Made by a program: the position numbers and the translations under genes | The notes under the pieces: generated by a model | Told to the model about the DNA's origin: nothing | The model's database searches: none | What the model saw: only the letters and a program-made list of their open reading frames with translations | NCBI GenBank assembly: GCA_032622095.1 | Contig: CP136063.1 | Span: 76,425,980 to 76,489,979 of the forward strand | Origin: Siphonodentalium dalli | Taxonomy: Eukaryota > Mollusca > Scaphopoda > Gadilida > Siphonodentaliidae | DNA: 64,000 nt | Reading direction: 5' to 3' | Part shown: piece by piece, positions 33,976 through 45,674 of the stretch | How the letters are laid out: each line of letters opens with the position of its first letter | How positions within the stretch are numbered: position 1 is the stretch's first letter

Positions 33976-34682
33976 AAGTACACATAATTTGGTAATGGGA
34001 GCAATATATGTCGATCAATGCCCGGAATGTCGGTAGCTGACCGTGTTTACTCTCAAAAAAAGAAATAAACAAAGACGCCAAGGAGTTCCCACCAGAAGAT
34101 AATGCTCTGATGTGACCCTCTATGTATAGGCAATGCTTAAAGCTTTCTAGAGTCTAGACTAAATGGATTGTCCTACTCAGTTATAAAACTATACATAGGA
34201 ATGGTCTATTACTCATCTGGAGGGGTGTTCATGAGCATTAGTAGACGACAGATAATAAACGCACAGAAGGAGCCATATTTATTGGAGGGAAATGTCCGGT
34301 AGTTTGTTGAACTTATTATCTGAAGCTAAGTACACATAATTTGGTAATGGAGGCAATATATATCGATCAATGCCCGGAATGTCGGTAGCTGACCGTGTTT
34401 ACTCTGAAAAAAATAAATAAACACAGACGCGAAGGAGTTCCCACCAGAAGATATTGTTCTGATGCGATCCTCTTTGTATGAGCAATGCTTAACCCTTTCT
34501 AAACTAAATGGATTGTCCTACTCAGTTATAAAACTACACATGAGGATGGTCTGTTACTCATCTGGAGGGGTGTTCATGAGCATTAGTAGACGACAGATAA
34601 TAAACGCACAGAAGGAGCCATATTTATTGGAGGGAAATGTTCAGAGTTCAATCCGGTAGTTTGTTGAACTTATTATCTGAAC
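33976..34682 (+). repeat. 352-bp tandem duplication
   Basis: Two head-to-tail copies start AAGTACACATAATTTGGTAA at 33,976 and 34,328. They include CGGAATGTCGGTAGCTGACC and GTTCATGAGCATTAGTAGAC, and end GTTTGTTGAACTTATTATCT. The terminal motif also forms a palindrome at 42,348-42,403 and recurs at 45,085-45,115, so it is likely an element end. A 65-aa frame reads through copy 2 only. Confidence 0.85.
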
Positions 34683-37100
34683 AATTCGCAAGGGATAGGT
34701 ATTCGTCAATGAGTGTTTAGTATAAAGCCAATGATTATAGGCCCATTTCATTTTCGAGTCACCGATTAATTTTCTATAGTGACTTGATATACTGTTTTAA
34801 CAACAATCTATGGCATAAAATTATTATTAAAATACTATAATTCATCAACATTTGAACGTCTGTGTCTCAGAAGGTGCCCACAGAGTAATAGACAATAGCT
34901 GGAATCATAGAAACATTTCCCCAGTTTCGCTCTCAGAATGCAACATAATTCAAACTAAGATATAGAGTTATTCCCCTTCCATTGAAAATAGTAGACTTTG
35001 CAGTACAGTCCATATGAAAATTAATCACAGAAAACACGTTGGTACCTCAACAAAAACAATATGTTCACATTTTATTAGACCGGATAAGTTGATAATACAA
35101 TATTTTGGAGATTCCTATTTCCAATGGTATATAATATGGCATGTTTTATATAATGCGATCTGGGGGTTCAAAAATTAAGTGGGCCTTTAATACTCACATA
35201 ATAGCATCACTATTGCCCATCAAAACTATAAAACTATCATAAACATTAAATTTCAGCTAACAACTTAAAACATTATTTTGCGACTATCATTATTACATCC
35301 GTGGTGCACCCATATACTCTACATTTATAGTATACTCATGTGTCAAATTTGTATAACACAATCTTCATTGCTAATGTCACAGGCAACAAAAACACATAAA
35401 TTGGTTCCCTTGGTGTGAGCAATATAGTACATTGACATTCGGTGCAGGTGTGAGTAGCGACGGAGTAACGTACTCAAAAACATTACCCCAAAAGTCATAG
35501 ATACCAAGTTGAGAAACTCCAAATTAAGAAGTGCATTGCATAGATAAATTGCTATAGGGGGTTCCTTTGGGACGTCAGACATAGAATTTCCAACTGAACC
35601 ATCGCAGACCAAAAATAAATGTCAAACAATGGAAAACTTCATTTGCACCCCACTTGAATTTTGCAACTAATATCCCAGACGTAGCAATTGGTTAAAACTT
35701 TCAACCAAACACCATAAGGTTAGAACACTGGTGGCTAATTAAGTTTTTGATATAACGTAGCAAGCACCATGCAGAGTCAGTCCCATACACGCACCTACAC
35801 GTAATGTGAAGACATGTCACATTTATTTATTTGAGACTTTTGGAGGTTACAATTCATTCTGCATCATTCTGAGAAACTGAACTGTTCATATTCAATTGAA
35901 AATTGTCGAGATCAATCCAGAATTAATTGTAACTCACAAAAGACTTCAATAAAAAATGTTAGATTTAATAAAGAAAATATACGTGCCGGCAGCGTTCAGA
36001 CATCGTGTAGCGAGGGGACTGAACTCTGTTTTGCAGCTTCATATATATATCGTAGTAAAATATTGTAGTCTTTGCTAAAACCAGACATAATTTACAATAG
36101 TTATATGTCAGAGACTGTCGGAATAATCTCAACCTATTTTCAGTTTTAAAGTTCCAACTGCCGTTGTTTCATGGATAGAAGGGGTGTGGCGACGGGGTGG
36201 GGGCGTTTGGGGGTTGGAAATGTTCATGCCTGACGCAACATTAATTGAAAATGTTACACCACATATTGGTTTAAATTGTTCTCATTGTTTGATTTTCCAA
36301 CCAGTAAGTATTGCGGAATATGTTGATTTTTTCAGCAGCATATTTAAAAAAATTATGTTTGACGTGGATAAGTGGTCATCAGTTGGACATTTTGTATGGG
36401 AGTTTGGCCTTGTTAAAAAAAGGGCGGTTTGAGCAAAGTTTGAGTGAGACATAAACAAGTCCTACCCCCGTTTTTTTCCCGCCATATTTGAACAGTATAA
36501 ATGAACACGATATATATGAATCTATATTTAGTTTTATTCCCGAAACGCAGATTCTGTTACACGTATATGCATGGGGTATGTAACCTGATTCGTGTATCTG
36601 GTCAAGTTTGTTAATTTCGTACTGCGAGTAGGATGTTGTACATGCAGTGCATCGCGTACATGTGCGAGATTATCGGTTGCTTTAGTATACCGGGTATTGT
36701 TGTATATGTGGAGTTAACTGGTTTCCCAACGAAATTAATCTGTCTTTACTCCAATATCGTGAAGTTTAGCCATGCATATATGTAACAAGTGGCGTGTATT
36801 GACGTTGCCAACGAAAGCCACCTGCCTCGTGTGCCTCGGCTACACATACACGGTCATTACATTTGTTATTTCCATGTGAAAACAGAAATTGACGAGCCAC
36901 TGAGATTGTGTATATGGCTTGTGCTCACAACCTGACTATTGTTCACACGCCTTGCTACCAGTTGGACTGATTCATTCAATAGTTTTATTGCCTTCGTAAA
37001 GAAAATTTATGACATACAAGACAAAATACAAAATACAAAATCAAAATATAATATACATCACGCACGCGCCACCATAACGATCACACCACGCATCCTGACT
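34683..37100. other. No gene seen; second copy of a dispersed repeat
   Basis: 35,370-35,470 is similar to 32,990-33,125 (GTACATTGACATTCGG). A GGGGTGGCGACGGGGTGGGGG stretch occurs near 36,181. The 89-aa minus frame at 35,343-35,612 and the 82-aa plus frame at 36,184-36,432 have no recognisable domain. Confidence 0.45.
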
Positions 37101-37136
37101 TTCCAAAAATGATCTGGGCCCCCACTGATTGATATG

Positions 37137-37160
37137 TATATATATATATATATATATGTG
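37137..37160. repeat. TA dinucleotide microsatellite
   Basis: A run of about ten AT/TA units. Confidence 0.85.
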
Positions 37161-37554
37161 TAGTTTTGACGCTGTAAAATCCCATGCACCAAGTGTATCT
37201 CCATATATACCGCCAACACAGTAACACACGTTACAGGTGCGTTTGGCTGAACATGCATGGCTAATATGATGACAAGCTCGTAATATGTCGTACCGACTGA
37301 CACGACGATGACGAGGTGGAAAGTAAAAACAACCCAACAATTAGTTCATAATATATATCAATATATGGAAGGAATAAGTACGTATATGTCACAATGCATG
37401 TTATGACGGGACAAGCGCGTGACAGGCGTGTGGGAATGTTTACAGATGATAATAATCTGGGTGACAATACGGTGACAAAGATCGAAGTTGACCGAGGAGC
37501 AACAGAAGAACCAACAGGACATGGTCGATAACGCTACACAGATATCAGTTCTGG

Positions 37555-37805
37555 TTGAAGGCACGGGCGATGTTCGTTGCAGAAATATTCATATCTGTTC
37601 AAATCGCCATCAACAGAAGGAATATTAAAATATATATAGTTTTGTTCATATGCCAAACATAATCAGCGCGCAAATAGTATATTGTCGCCAAGACGTACGA
37701 TTGTGTTCGTAAGCAAGAGCTTGCTCGTGTTACAGAAGTTGTGATTCTGTTTACATGACACAAAAGCCAAGTAACGTAACGTTTTTTGCTCGCCCGTATC
37801 ATTAA
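37555..37805. mobile_element. TTAA-type MITE, copy C (internally deleted)
   Basis: The element at 37,559-37,801 (243 bp) lies in the opposite orientation to copies A and B. Its ends are AGGCACGGGCG and CGCCCGTATCA; flanks are TTGA (one mismatch) and TTAA. The left half matches the reverse complement of 30,370-30,541. The other half is largely deleted. Confidence 0.8.
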
Positions 37806-39160
37806 ACCACAGGCTCCACAGCTATGATGAAGTGTCACTTCAGTTGTGGAGTCTGTGTTTTAACCAGACCTGCAAAGATGTATCCATCTATCATTATGAT
37901 ACGTTCAGGCGGCTGGCAAAATTACCTGGCAAATTGGCGTGAAATCCTGAATAAATGGTTGTCGAGGTACTGCAGACTTTTGCATGTTAACTTTTGATGT
38001 AATATATATAATATGTCTGCGATAGTTTTATCGCATATTAGAGCCATTGCAACATGTAATGGGCCAATGTCAGTTATATATAACAACATATATGATTGCG
38101 CAAATCTCGACGTGCATGCATGTATTACACTGTTTGGGCATATGCATTTCGTTACGAATTCTTAGGGTGTATATTGACAAGCATATCTGGCCCTGTCGCA
38201 GGAGGCGATGGGCTAAATGTGATCGAAACGTACTCGGTATATTTGTGTACTTGAACCATTTAACGAAGATCGACACGTTTAACCTGATTAATATTATGCA
38301 TGCTATTTCGTGCACTATTCGGATAGTATGTAATTTAATAATGATACTTTTGTATACAACACAAAACAATCAGTATTATTAGTTTACTTTAGTAAAAAGG
38401 GAAATAGTATTTAAGAGAGCCCATTAAAACTAATATATAATCCACTGGGAGCCAGTGGACTCGTGAGGTGTGAACAGTGAATTGCGGGTAGATTAATTCG
38501 AGTGCACATGCTCAATCTTAGCATCTTCTTTCGTTTTATTGAGTGAAAGATTGATGAACTAATATATATTATATATGTCTAATAATATGATCTTGAGGGC
38601 GTTACTGTTCTTCTAATTAGTGTGTCCCAGCACATTACGTCCCTCTACTACGACGTATTGCCTGAATACTTGCCCGTCTTAATTTGTCAGAGTGTAAACC
38701 TACCCGCAGTCCCACAGACTGTTCGAGTCCGCGATTGTTCATATAATGAGCAAAGCACTAGCATTCGGTTTAACCGATTAATACAAATGTATACCACTGT
38801 AAAACTACTTTCTATACATGTGAATTCAAACACTACATTATATTTATGTAAAATATTATGTTCTTTATATTATTGTCGGGAGCGAGGCCGCGATAAGTTT
38901 TGTAACTGGTGCCTCAATCCCATGACATGCATTACATTTGGATGCAAATAACTATGTTTGCACCAAGAGTCCGTCGTATACCCAGCCACAGTGCATTGCA
39001 CTACACTAACATGTATTTACAAGTTTCACTTCCTCCGAAAAGATTGTCAACGGATACGATCCTGCTCAAAACAAGTTAAATACACCACCAGTATCAGTAA
39101 GTGTATGGTCACAGATACAATTTCGGAGGAATTACATTTAGCTGTTCCAATGTAAATGTA
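37806..39160. other. No gene seen
   Basis: AT-rich with overlapping frames of up to 111 aa on both strands that show no domain. CTAATAATATGATCTTGAGG at about 38,579 recurs at about 60,654. No further structure was recognised. Confidence 0.5.
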
Positions 39161-39168
39161 GATCCGTT

Positions 39169-39456
39169 CTAAGCCATCATGAGACTGATAAGCTGTTCAC
39201 CTGTCAGCGAAATGGCTTCCCTTTTAATGATGTCCCCAAATATAGCCGAGATGGTTAGGCCACGGATGCCATCATATAGCAGTTTGCATGGTATATATAT
39301 ATATGACATTGGCGCGGGCTCAAAACCAGACATGAATGGGCGAACATCGCAACCGATTTTCGAGCTTAATCTGAATTGAGGGACAACCAGCTCAATGTGC
39401 CATTCCGATCGATACATGAGCATCTCGACAAGATGGAGCAAGCACATTTGAAGCAA
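39169..39456 (-). CDS. Possible coding remnant, 95 aa, unrecognised
   Basis: This segment has a higher GC content than its surroundings and is open on both strands (95 aa minus, 66 aa plus). The minus product contains RSEWHIELVVPQFRLSSK and LTISAIFGDIIKREAISLTG. No known domain, start context or splice site decides the strand. It may be a fragment of a repeat-encoded protein. Confidence 0.2.
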   Translation of the reverse strand: MLQMCLLHLVEMLMYRSEWHIELVVPQFRLSSKIGCDVRPFMSGFEPAPMSYIYIPCKLLYDGIRGLTISAIFGDIIKREAISLTGEQLISLMMA

Positions 39457-39696
39457 TGGACACTCATGCTATAATATAAATAAGTCCGTGCTTCCACGTG
39501 ACACAGCATTATAGATAATAACATATAATTATAAGTCCATCGGTTGTTTTCGCTTTTGTTACATCCCGGTTTCGGGGTTCAAAATAGGTCGAGCAATGAG
39601 TGAAATATTCCCACACGGACTATATATATTCATGCCCAGAAATACTCGCTCAAATCATAGAACTTAGAAATATCGGTCCATACTTTGTTCAGGGTA

Positions 39697-40978
39697 TCTA
39701 TTATACATATAAGAGTAGGATCTGTCTGTCCGTCTGTCTGTTTGGATTTTTCTCCCATACCCCAAGATCGGTTTAAATTGGTGTGGTGACTCGGAGTACA
39801 CTGGCGGAAGTTATAACGGCGTTAGATTTTCAAAATTTTGATTTAAAAGAATTTAGTTAAAATAAATAATAAAAAAAATACGAGATAAAGGGACGGGGTG
39901 GGCCTTCGTTGTAGGTTATAATATGGAAATAACTTTATAAAATTATGATAATTTCCTCAAGAATATACTAATAGTATAGCACAATGATGATATGAATGCG
40001 ATATTATTCACAAAACACGCTTTGTGTCCGAGAAAATACAGGTCGACTGTTGCTTAGTTTCTGGCAAAAAGCGCAGTATAGATTGTTTATAAGCATAATC
40101 ACGATATTGAACCATTTCCTTATTTAGATTCGCGCGCTTTATATGTCGGTTGTAAAATCCCTAATTTGGTGCGCCCACAACACAACTAACAAATCACAGC
40201 ACGACTCATAGTAATATTCCTTATTTGGTATGTATGACCATATATAGGTTAGGAGAACATACTAACTGGATTGAAAACTATTCATCTCTTTGAAAGAACA
40301 ATAATATTATATAATACACGTTTTCTGTCTGATCATTTCCCAATCATGAAGTAACGTGGATTAGCTTGATTTTGAACTGACAGTGGGTAGAATGGGTCCA
40401 TTAAAATAAAATTTAGTGTGATTTGAATGCGATTGTTGATTGCGCCAATAATTTTATCTACGCATTCCACAGCGCAACGGAACATTTTCAAGGGACGATG
40501 CAGTAGTTCCAAGTGTGTGCCAATAAACAATCGTACAGTAACGTTTTTGATGTTTGTTTACATAGCGAAGGGTACAAACGTGACAATAACATGTAATGTA
40601 CGCGATATTTATGATGTGTATAAGAACAATGTCTGTCTATTATATAATATTCTTTCTGTTTATGGCGGTTTTAGTGGATGTGACTATTTAAAAACCTATA
40701 CTCACATGGAAGCCCGCCCGTATCTTTAAAATAAGCTCAATATGGGCCTACAAATGTGAATATTAAGGTTCAAAATGAACCTAATTGCAGACCATATGTA
40801 CGCTATTTATGTGTTTTCATTGTGGTCCGCGCCATCCAACAACATACCGGGTATAAATCCAATATGAGCTTGGCTTATATCAGAATCAAACAAGTCAACA
40901 CATGGGCTCTTTTGTGCAGGGGTCGCAAGCCCATCCGACGCTGAACAAAGGCTCCCGAAGAGGGCCTGCTTCAGCTAG
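39697..40978 (+). mobile_element. Helitron, copy 2, with nested MITE
   Basis: The 5' end is A|TCTATTATACATATAAGAG. The GTCTGT repeats, GTGTGGTGACTCGGAGTACA and GTTATAACGGCGTTAG match copy 1. The 3' end is a stem (GGCTCCC-GAA-GAGGGCC) followed seven bases later by CTAG and T, the canonical Helitron terminus. The central part is split by a TTAA-type MITE (39,889-40,725). Sequence on either side of that MITE is continuous in the minus-strand copy at 43 kb. Confidence 0.82.
39885..40729. mobile_element. TTAA-type MITE, copy D (837 bp), nested in Helitron
   Basis: The element at 39,889-40,725 has ends AGGGACGGGGTGGGCC and GGGCGGGCTT-type when read inward from the right, with flanks ATAA and TTAA. 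Its right part (TCTGTTTATGGCGGTTTT and on) is the reverse complement of the left part of copies A and B. It is longer than those copies and diverged in the middle. Confidence 0.7.
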
Positions 40979-42340
40979 TAGAACAAGAAATATACAGACC
41001 GTTCCTTGTTATTCTGTTCCTGAATAAAGAGTAATTTGGTAAGCATTCTGTAGAGTATATTGAATATGTATAGGAATGTCGTGTATTTATCGACCTATCT
41101 TCTTCCACCTTTTAAATTGCATACACACCATTTGATGCTTCACACCATATCTATTTAATTACAATGATTTTTGTATAATTGTTCTACCGGATAACGTCTG
41201 AGTATGTATCTTTGATGTATTGAGTTTCTACTTGTCAATACTATATAGTATAGTTTATATGGTACTTGGTGGCTTGAAAGACATAATTAAGCTCGCGTTT
41301 GTTAAATCGCGGTCCCGTTCAACTGGAACATTTATGTGACATTGGAAACATGAAGCTCGTATTATCCACATGTCGTGTGTTTACCAGCATATCTTATACA
41401 TCCTTCCAAATTACATATACAAACTTTGGAATTCTGAATGAGTCATGTCCGTTTTATGTATAACTTATGGGTTCGAACAGTAGTCGGACTTTTATTAGCA
41501 AGTTCTATAGTACAAATGTAGTCAACGTCGAATCCAACTGGTACATGTAACATATACGTGTATATCGAAATTTCGTGTAATTGCATTTGAATATAACGAA
41601 TCAAATTGGCATTACTCCTTCCTCTAGCCCATGAATACGGAATCTTGTAATAATCTTTTCCAATTCCATCGCACCGTGTTCGCACGCGAGCTAGACGATA
41701 GTCACGAGACACCAATTTCTTTTAAATTAGCAATGGGAGTCTTATATGGGACGCCGTTCGGTCTAAGTCTATATATCCACAGCAGAAGTGGGTGGTCATC
41801 GAACGTGATATAGGCTAACTGAACAGGGCAGGTATAGTTATGTATAATAGATGGGGTATTTCTGTTGTCCGGATATCTTCCTACGCGGAGTTACATAGTA
41901 GGACAGAGTGCACGTTACACAATGTGATAGCATCCTATCTATATACATATACTATCTATTATTAATCATCTGCAATAGTATGTTTCAATCAATAATTTAT
42001 CAATAAATTGTTTTGGAAACGAGTCTGGTTGACTCTTAGTTCCCGATTAACGTTATAATAATAATTCTCGTTAATGAAGTTCCAACAATGAAATTAACAT
42101 TCAATAATAATAATAATCGTCCAAAACGGAATTTCTTGGAAGGCTGTTCTTTTCGCTTTTGCTCAGTTCTCATCTTGTTTATATAGCATATGAATATATT
42201 TCACATCTTGTTTGCTCTCAGTTGAAATATATTTATAAAGCTTTTTACATGTCTCTTTTGTATTTTATATCACCACTAATCATTTGGTCTCATACTTTTT
42301 TTGCCTTTACCCATTATAGTTCTTTTGACTTTACCCATTT
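40979..42340. other. No gene seen
   Basis: Short frames at 41,443-41,813 overlap on both strands and are unrecognised. An AATAATAATAATAA tract lies near 42,100. Nothing else is supported. Confidence 0.5.
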
Positions 42341-42347
42341 CTTATGA

Positions 42348-42403
42348 AATGTTTAGATAATAAGTTCAACAAACGTTTGTTGAACTTATTATCTGAACAT
42401 TTC
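42348..42403. repeat. Near-perfect 56-bp palindrome
   Basis: AATGTTTAGATAATAAGTTC followed by AACAAA, a CG centre, and the mirror image with one mismatch. The half-site GAACTTATTATCT is the same motif that ends both copies of the 352-bp duplication (34.3 and 34.7 kb) and occurs again near 45,090. Confidence 0.85.
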
Positions 42404-42779
42404 CTATGGGATAACTACTCACCAATGATGCTTTGGTATAGATAGGGTTAATAGTAGTTCTACTGAACGAGTTTTGTTTTCTTCTTACACTTCCTATGTG
42501 GTAAAATTACACACTGTCGTCCTCTCTATGCTTTGTCATCTTACGAATTATCGTTGAAATGGCGATAAAGTCTTCTTTTTTTAGATTTTGTATGTTAAGC
42601 ATCTATCACATGCTGCTATCGTAATGGAGGTTTGACGCAGTTCTGATTAAAATCAGGCTCAAACTGCTATGCGTTACTGAGTCTGAAGAAAATAGGTAGG
42701 TTTTCCATTAGCATGTTCTCGCCGAAATAATCTCATAGTGAATCATGCATGGGACTGAAATTCGATTCTAGAATAAGCT

Positions 42780-43151
42780 CATAGTGGACTTATACCCCGT
42801 TATTCCGATGGATACCGCGGTCACAATGAAAACGTATATAAAAAAGGGCGTAAATCTAGTGCTGCAACATATCCTCGTGCAATTAGGTTCATAATTGGCC
42901 TAAATATTCATATAGGTTCATATTGGAATTATTTCATTATGAGATATATAGGCCCATGGTGAGCTTATTTTAATTTGTGTTTTATTTAACTATTTGTTTT
43001 AGATACAAATTTAGAAAAATTAACGCCGTTATAACCTCCGCCAGGGTAACTAACCCGAGTCACCACACCATATTTGGTTGAAATCGGAGAAAAATCCGGA
43101 TAGACAGACAGACAGATAGACAGACATATCCTACTCTTTTATATATATAGA
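42780..43151 (-). mobile_element. Helitron, copy 3 (3' end not found)
   Basis: Read on the minus strand, the 5' end is A|TCTATATATATAAAAGAG at 43,151, followed by GTCTGTC repeats, GTGTGGTGACTCGGGTTAG and GTTATAACGGCG. It continues through AATAAGCTCACCATGGGCC and TTTTCATTGTGACCGCGG to about 42,780, aligning with both other copies. The hairpin and CTRR end were not located, so this copy is probably truncated. Confidence 0.75.
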
Positions 43152-43639
43152 TAAGAAAAATACTGAAATTATCGTCAACATCAATCTATTATTCAGTTAG
43201 AGTGTTTTCTATATTTGTCACAAAAATTAACAAGTATAGTATAGTGATAACGTCTTTGTGTCATTCTTTGCACGATATTTTAATTTATAATGCTCCACTG
43301 TGCAATTTGGATAAACAGATAAAACAAACTTTGTTTTGCTACTAATCTATAGTCAGGTTTGGATTTTTCCTATAAATACTCTCACATTTTCGAAATTCAA
43401 GATATAGATAACACTATAATATCAATGCTGTTTTAGTATGCAAGAGCAGCTTCTCATATATGCAGCTATACTGTGGAAAACATTGAAAAAGGTAAAAGGA
43501 TGGAAAACTATTCTGAAAATTATATTCAGACTAAACTATTTGAAGTCACTAAATTATATGGATCATCAGTGTTCGATGACAAATCAATCCAACCATTTAG
43601 TTTAGATAACACTGGTTCCAACATGTGAAATTTTGGAGA

Positions 43640-44050
43640 ACTATCAGTAATTCATATAATAGAGCCTGTTCGCCCAAATTCCGCACATTTTCTGCTTATA
43701 ACATAACTGGTTTAGGCAGATAATCTGCTGAGAATCCTCATTTGGAGTCGATAATGTACTGAAAATGAAAGAGTTTTAGTCACATTATCGACTCATAATG
43801 AGGCAATTCTAAGACAATGACACAAATAAGCCAACTTACAACTTTATCCGTTTATTTCATAATTAAATAATCACACTCTGTACATATTTCACTTATATGT
43901 CGATTGTGTGCTTATTTGCGCGAACATATGTTGAAGAATATGGTACATCTACATGTACTTCTAAGTTGTCATGTTTACACAGACTTGTATATGTTTGGCT
44001 CATTTACCCACTGAGATTGCCTTGGGGTCCATTTTTTACACAAAACGGCT
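43640..44050 (+). repeat. Upstream part of large dispersed repeat, copy 1
   Basis: CCTGTTCGCCCAAATTCCG through CTGCTTATAACATAA and AATGACACAAATAAGCCAAC matches 57,200-57,540 in the same order. It contains a hairpin (CCTCATTTGGAGTCGATAAT / ATTATCGACTCATAATGAGG). Together with the following 430-bp repeat it forms a duplicated block of about 800 bp. Confidence 0.65.
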
Positions 44051-44052
44051 TG

Positions 44053-44470
44053 GTAAACGGACATGGCTCATTCGAACCTCCAATTCTTTTCTACGTTATT
44101 TGGAGAGACGAATACGGTACGTCGATAAATAAATGAACTATTGATATACCGGCTTCATATGCTCTGAAAAACACTTGCCAAAGTCACAGCCATTTTTCAG
44201 CCGTTTTCAACTTTTCGCCAGATGCTACCATATCAGGAATAGACTACCACGGAACGCTCTTTTCTGTTCCATGTCGCGCAAATGGCTGTTTTGTGTTTGG
44301 GAACCAAACACCGTATTCACAGTTTCATTACTTCAATACGTCTTTTTGGGTTACATAATGCTCGTAGAAAGGTAGATCAGATATGTATCGACCTATTTCG
44401 ATACTGAGAACAATTCAAAAGCGAATAATATTATGTGTATTTTGGCGCGCAAACTGCCATGTGGCTTTAA
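44053..44470 (+). repeat. 430-bp dispersed repeat, copy 1
   Basis: Starts AAACGGACATGGCTCATTCG and ends GCCATGTGGCTTTAA. Internal marks are GATACCGGCTTCATATGCTC, CACGGAACGCTCTTTTCTG and CAAAAGCGAATAATATTATG. The ends are imperfectly inverted (TTAAACGGACATGGC against TTAAAGCCACATGGC). Other copies are at 45.2, 53.2, 57.5 and 58.0 kb, all in the same orientation. Confidence 0.8.
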
Positions 44471-44847
44471 TTATTATATGAGAGCCGATTATGTCGGTAT
44501 AATATTGTTATCTGCGCAATACATAATCAAAGTCTATAATACAACGAGACCTGCGGAGAAAAGAAACATGAGGCATCTACGTCGCGCGATTTTGTAGTTT
44601 ACACAACAGCCTCGTTTAACTGGCAGGTCAAATTGCTAGTCATACGGCGTGATTAATGCGTTTCGTAAATCCGCGAAGGCAAGGTTATTCACATACGCCA
44701 GTTTTTTGAATGGAGAAAATTCCAACTCCACATACACGAAATTATAGCTTGTACGTACTTCATTATGTTATCAGACGGCGCAATAGAGCATGACTGAATT
44801 AACTTCAGTTTAACCTGTTCTATACTAAAGCATCATTGATGAGTAGT

Positions 44848-45061
44848 TACAGTAATGCCCTAAATAATCGACTCCTTAACCACAGCATAATTATGGGTAA
44901 CTTTTCAGGATTTTGTCGGAAATATGGCTTGTTGCCATTCATCGGAAAGCTCTGTGAGTGCTTTCCGATGAAGACAACAAGCCGTATTTCCAATTAAATC
45001 CTAAAAAATTATCCATAATTCTGCTGTGGTTAAGAAGTCGATTATTTAGGGCATTATTGTA
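44848..45061. mobile_element. Mariner-type foldback MITE, copy 2 (210 bp)
   Basis: The element at 44,850-45,059 is flanked by TA on both sides. TIRs are CAGTAATGCCCTAAATAATC and GATTATTTAGGGCATTATTG. The arms stay complementary nearly to the centre (GGAAAGCTC-TGTG-AGTGCTTTCC), so the whole element is a hairpin. Confidence 0.88.
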
Positions 45062-45230
45062 TCCCTTAGGAAAGAAAAAGTTGAACAATAGGTCATTGTT
45101 GAACTTATTATCTAAACATTTCCCCAAATAATGATGACTCCTTCTGTACTGTTATATATCTGTCGTCTGCTCTTATCACCTTGACAGCCATAAATTACTA
45201 ATATACCTTTCCAATATAGACTTTTATAAC

Positions 45231-45674
45231 TTAAACGTACATGGCTGATTCGACCCTTCTAATTTTGCCTGCGTAATTTGGAGGTTCGGATATGATAGGT
45301 CAATAAAAACCGAAATATTGATATGCCGGCTTCATATGCTTTGAAAAACAATTGCTAAAGTCACTGTCATTTTCCAACCTTTTTAAATTTTTCGCCCGAA
45401 GTCAGACAAACACTCTTTATTAATATCATATATCAGGAATAGAATAACACGGAACGCTCTTTTCTGTTACACGTCGTGAAATGTCTGTTTTTGTTTGGGA
45501 CCCAAACACCTTGTTCATAATTGCATTTTCATTACTTCAATGCGTCTGTTTGGTTTACAGAATGCTCGTAGAAAGGTAGTTAAGATATTTATCGACTTAT
45601 TTCGATACCGGGAAAAATTCAAAAGCTAATAATATTATTTGTCTTTTGGAGCGCAACCCGCCATGTGGCTTTAA
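45231..45674 (+). repeat. 430-bp dispersed repeat, copy 2
   Basis: Same order of marks as the copy at 44,053: TTAAACGTACATGGCTGATT, ATATGCCGGCTTCATATGC, CACGGAACGCTCTTTTCTG, CGCCATGTGGCTTTAA. Confidence 0.8.
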
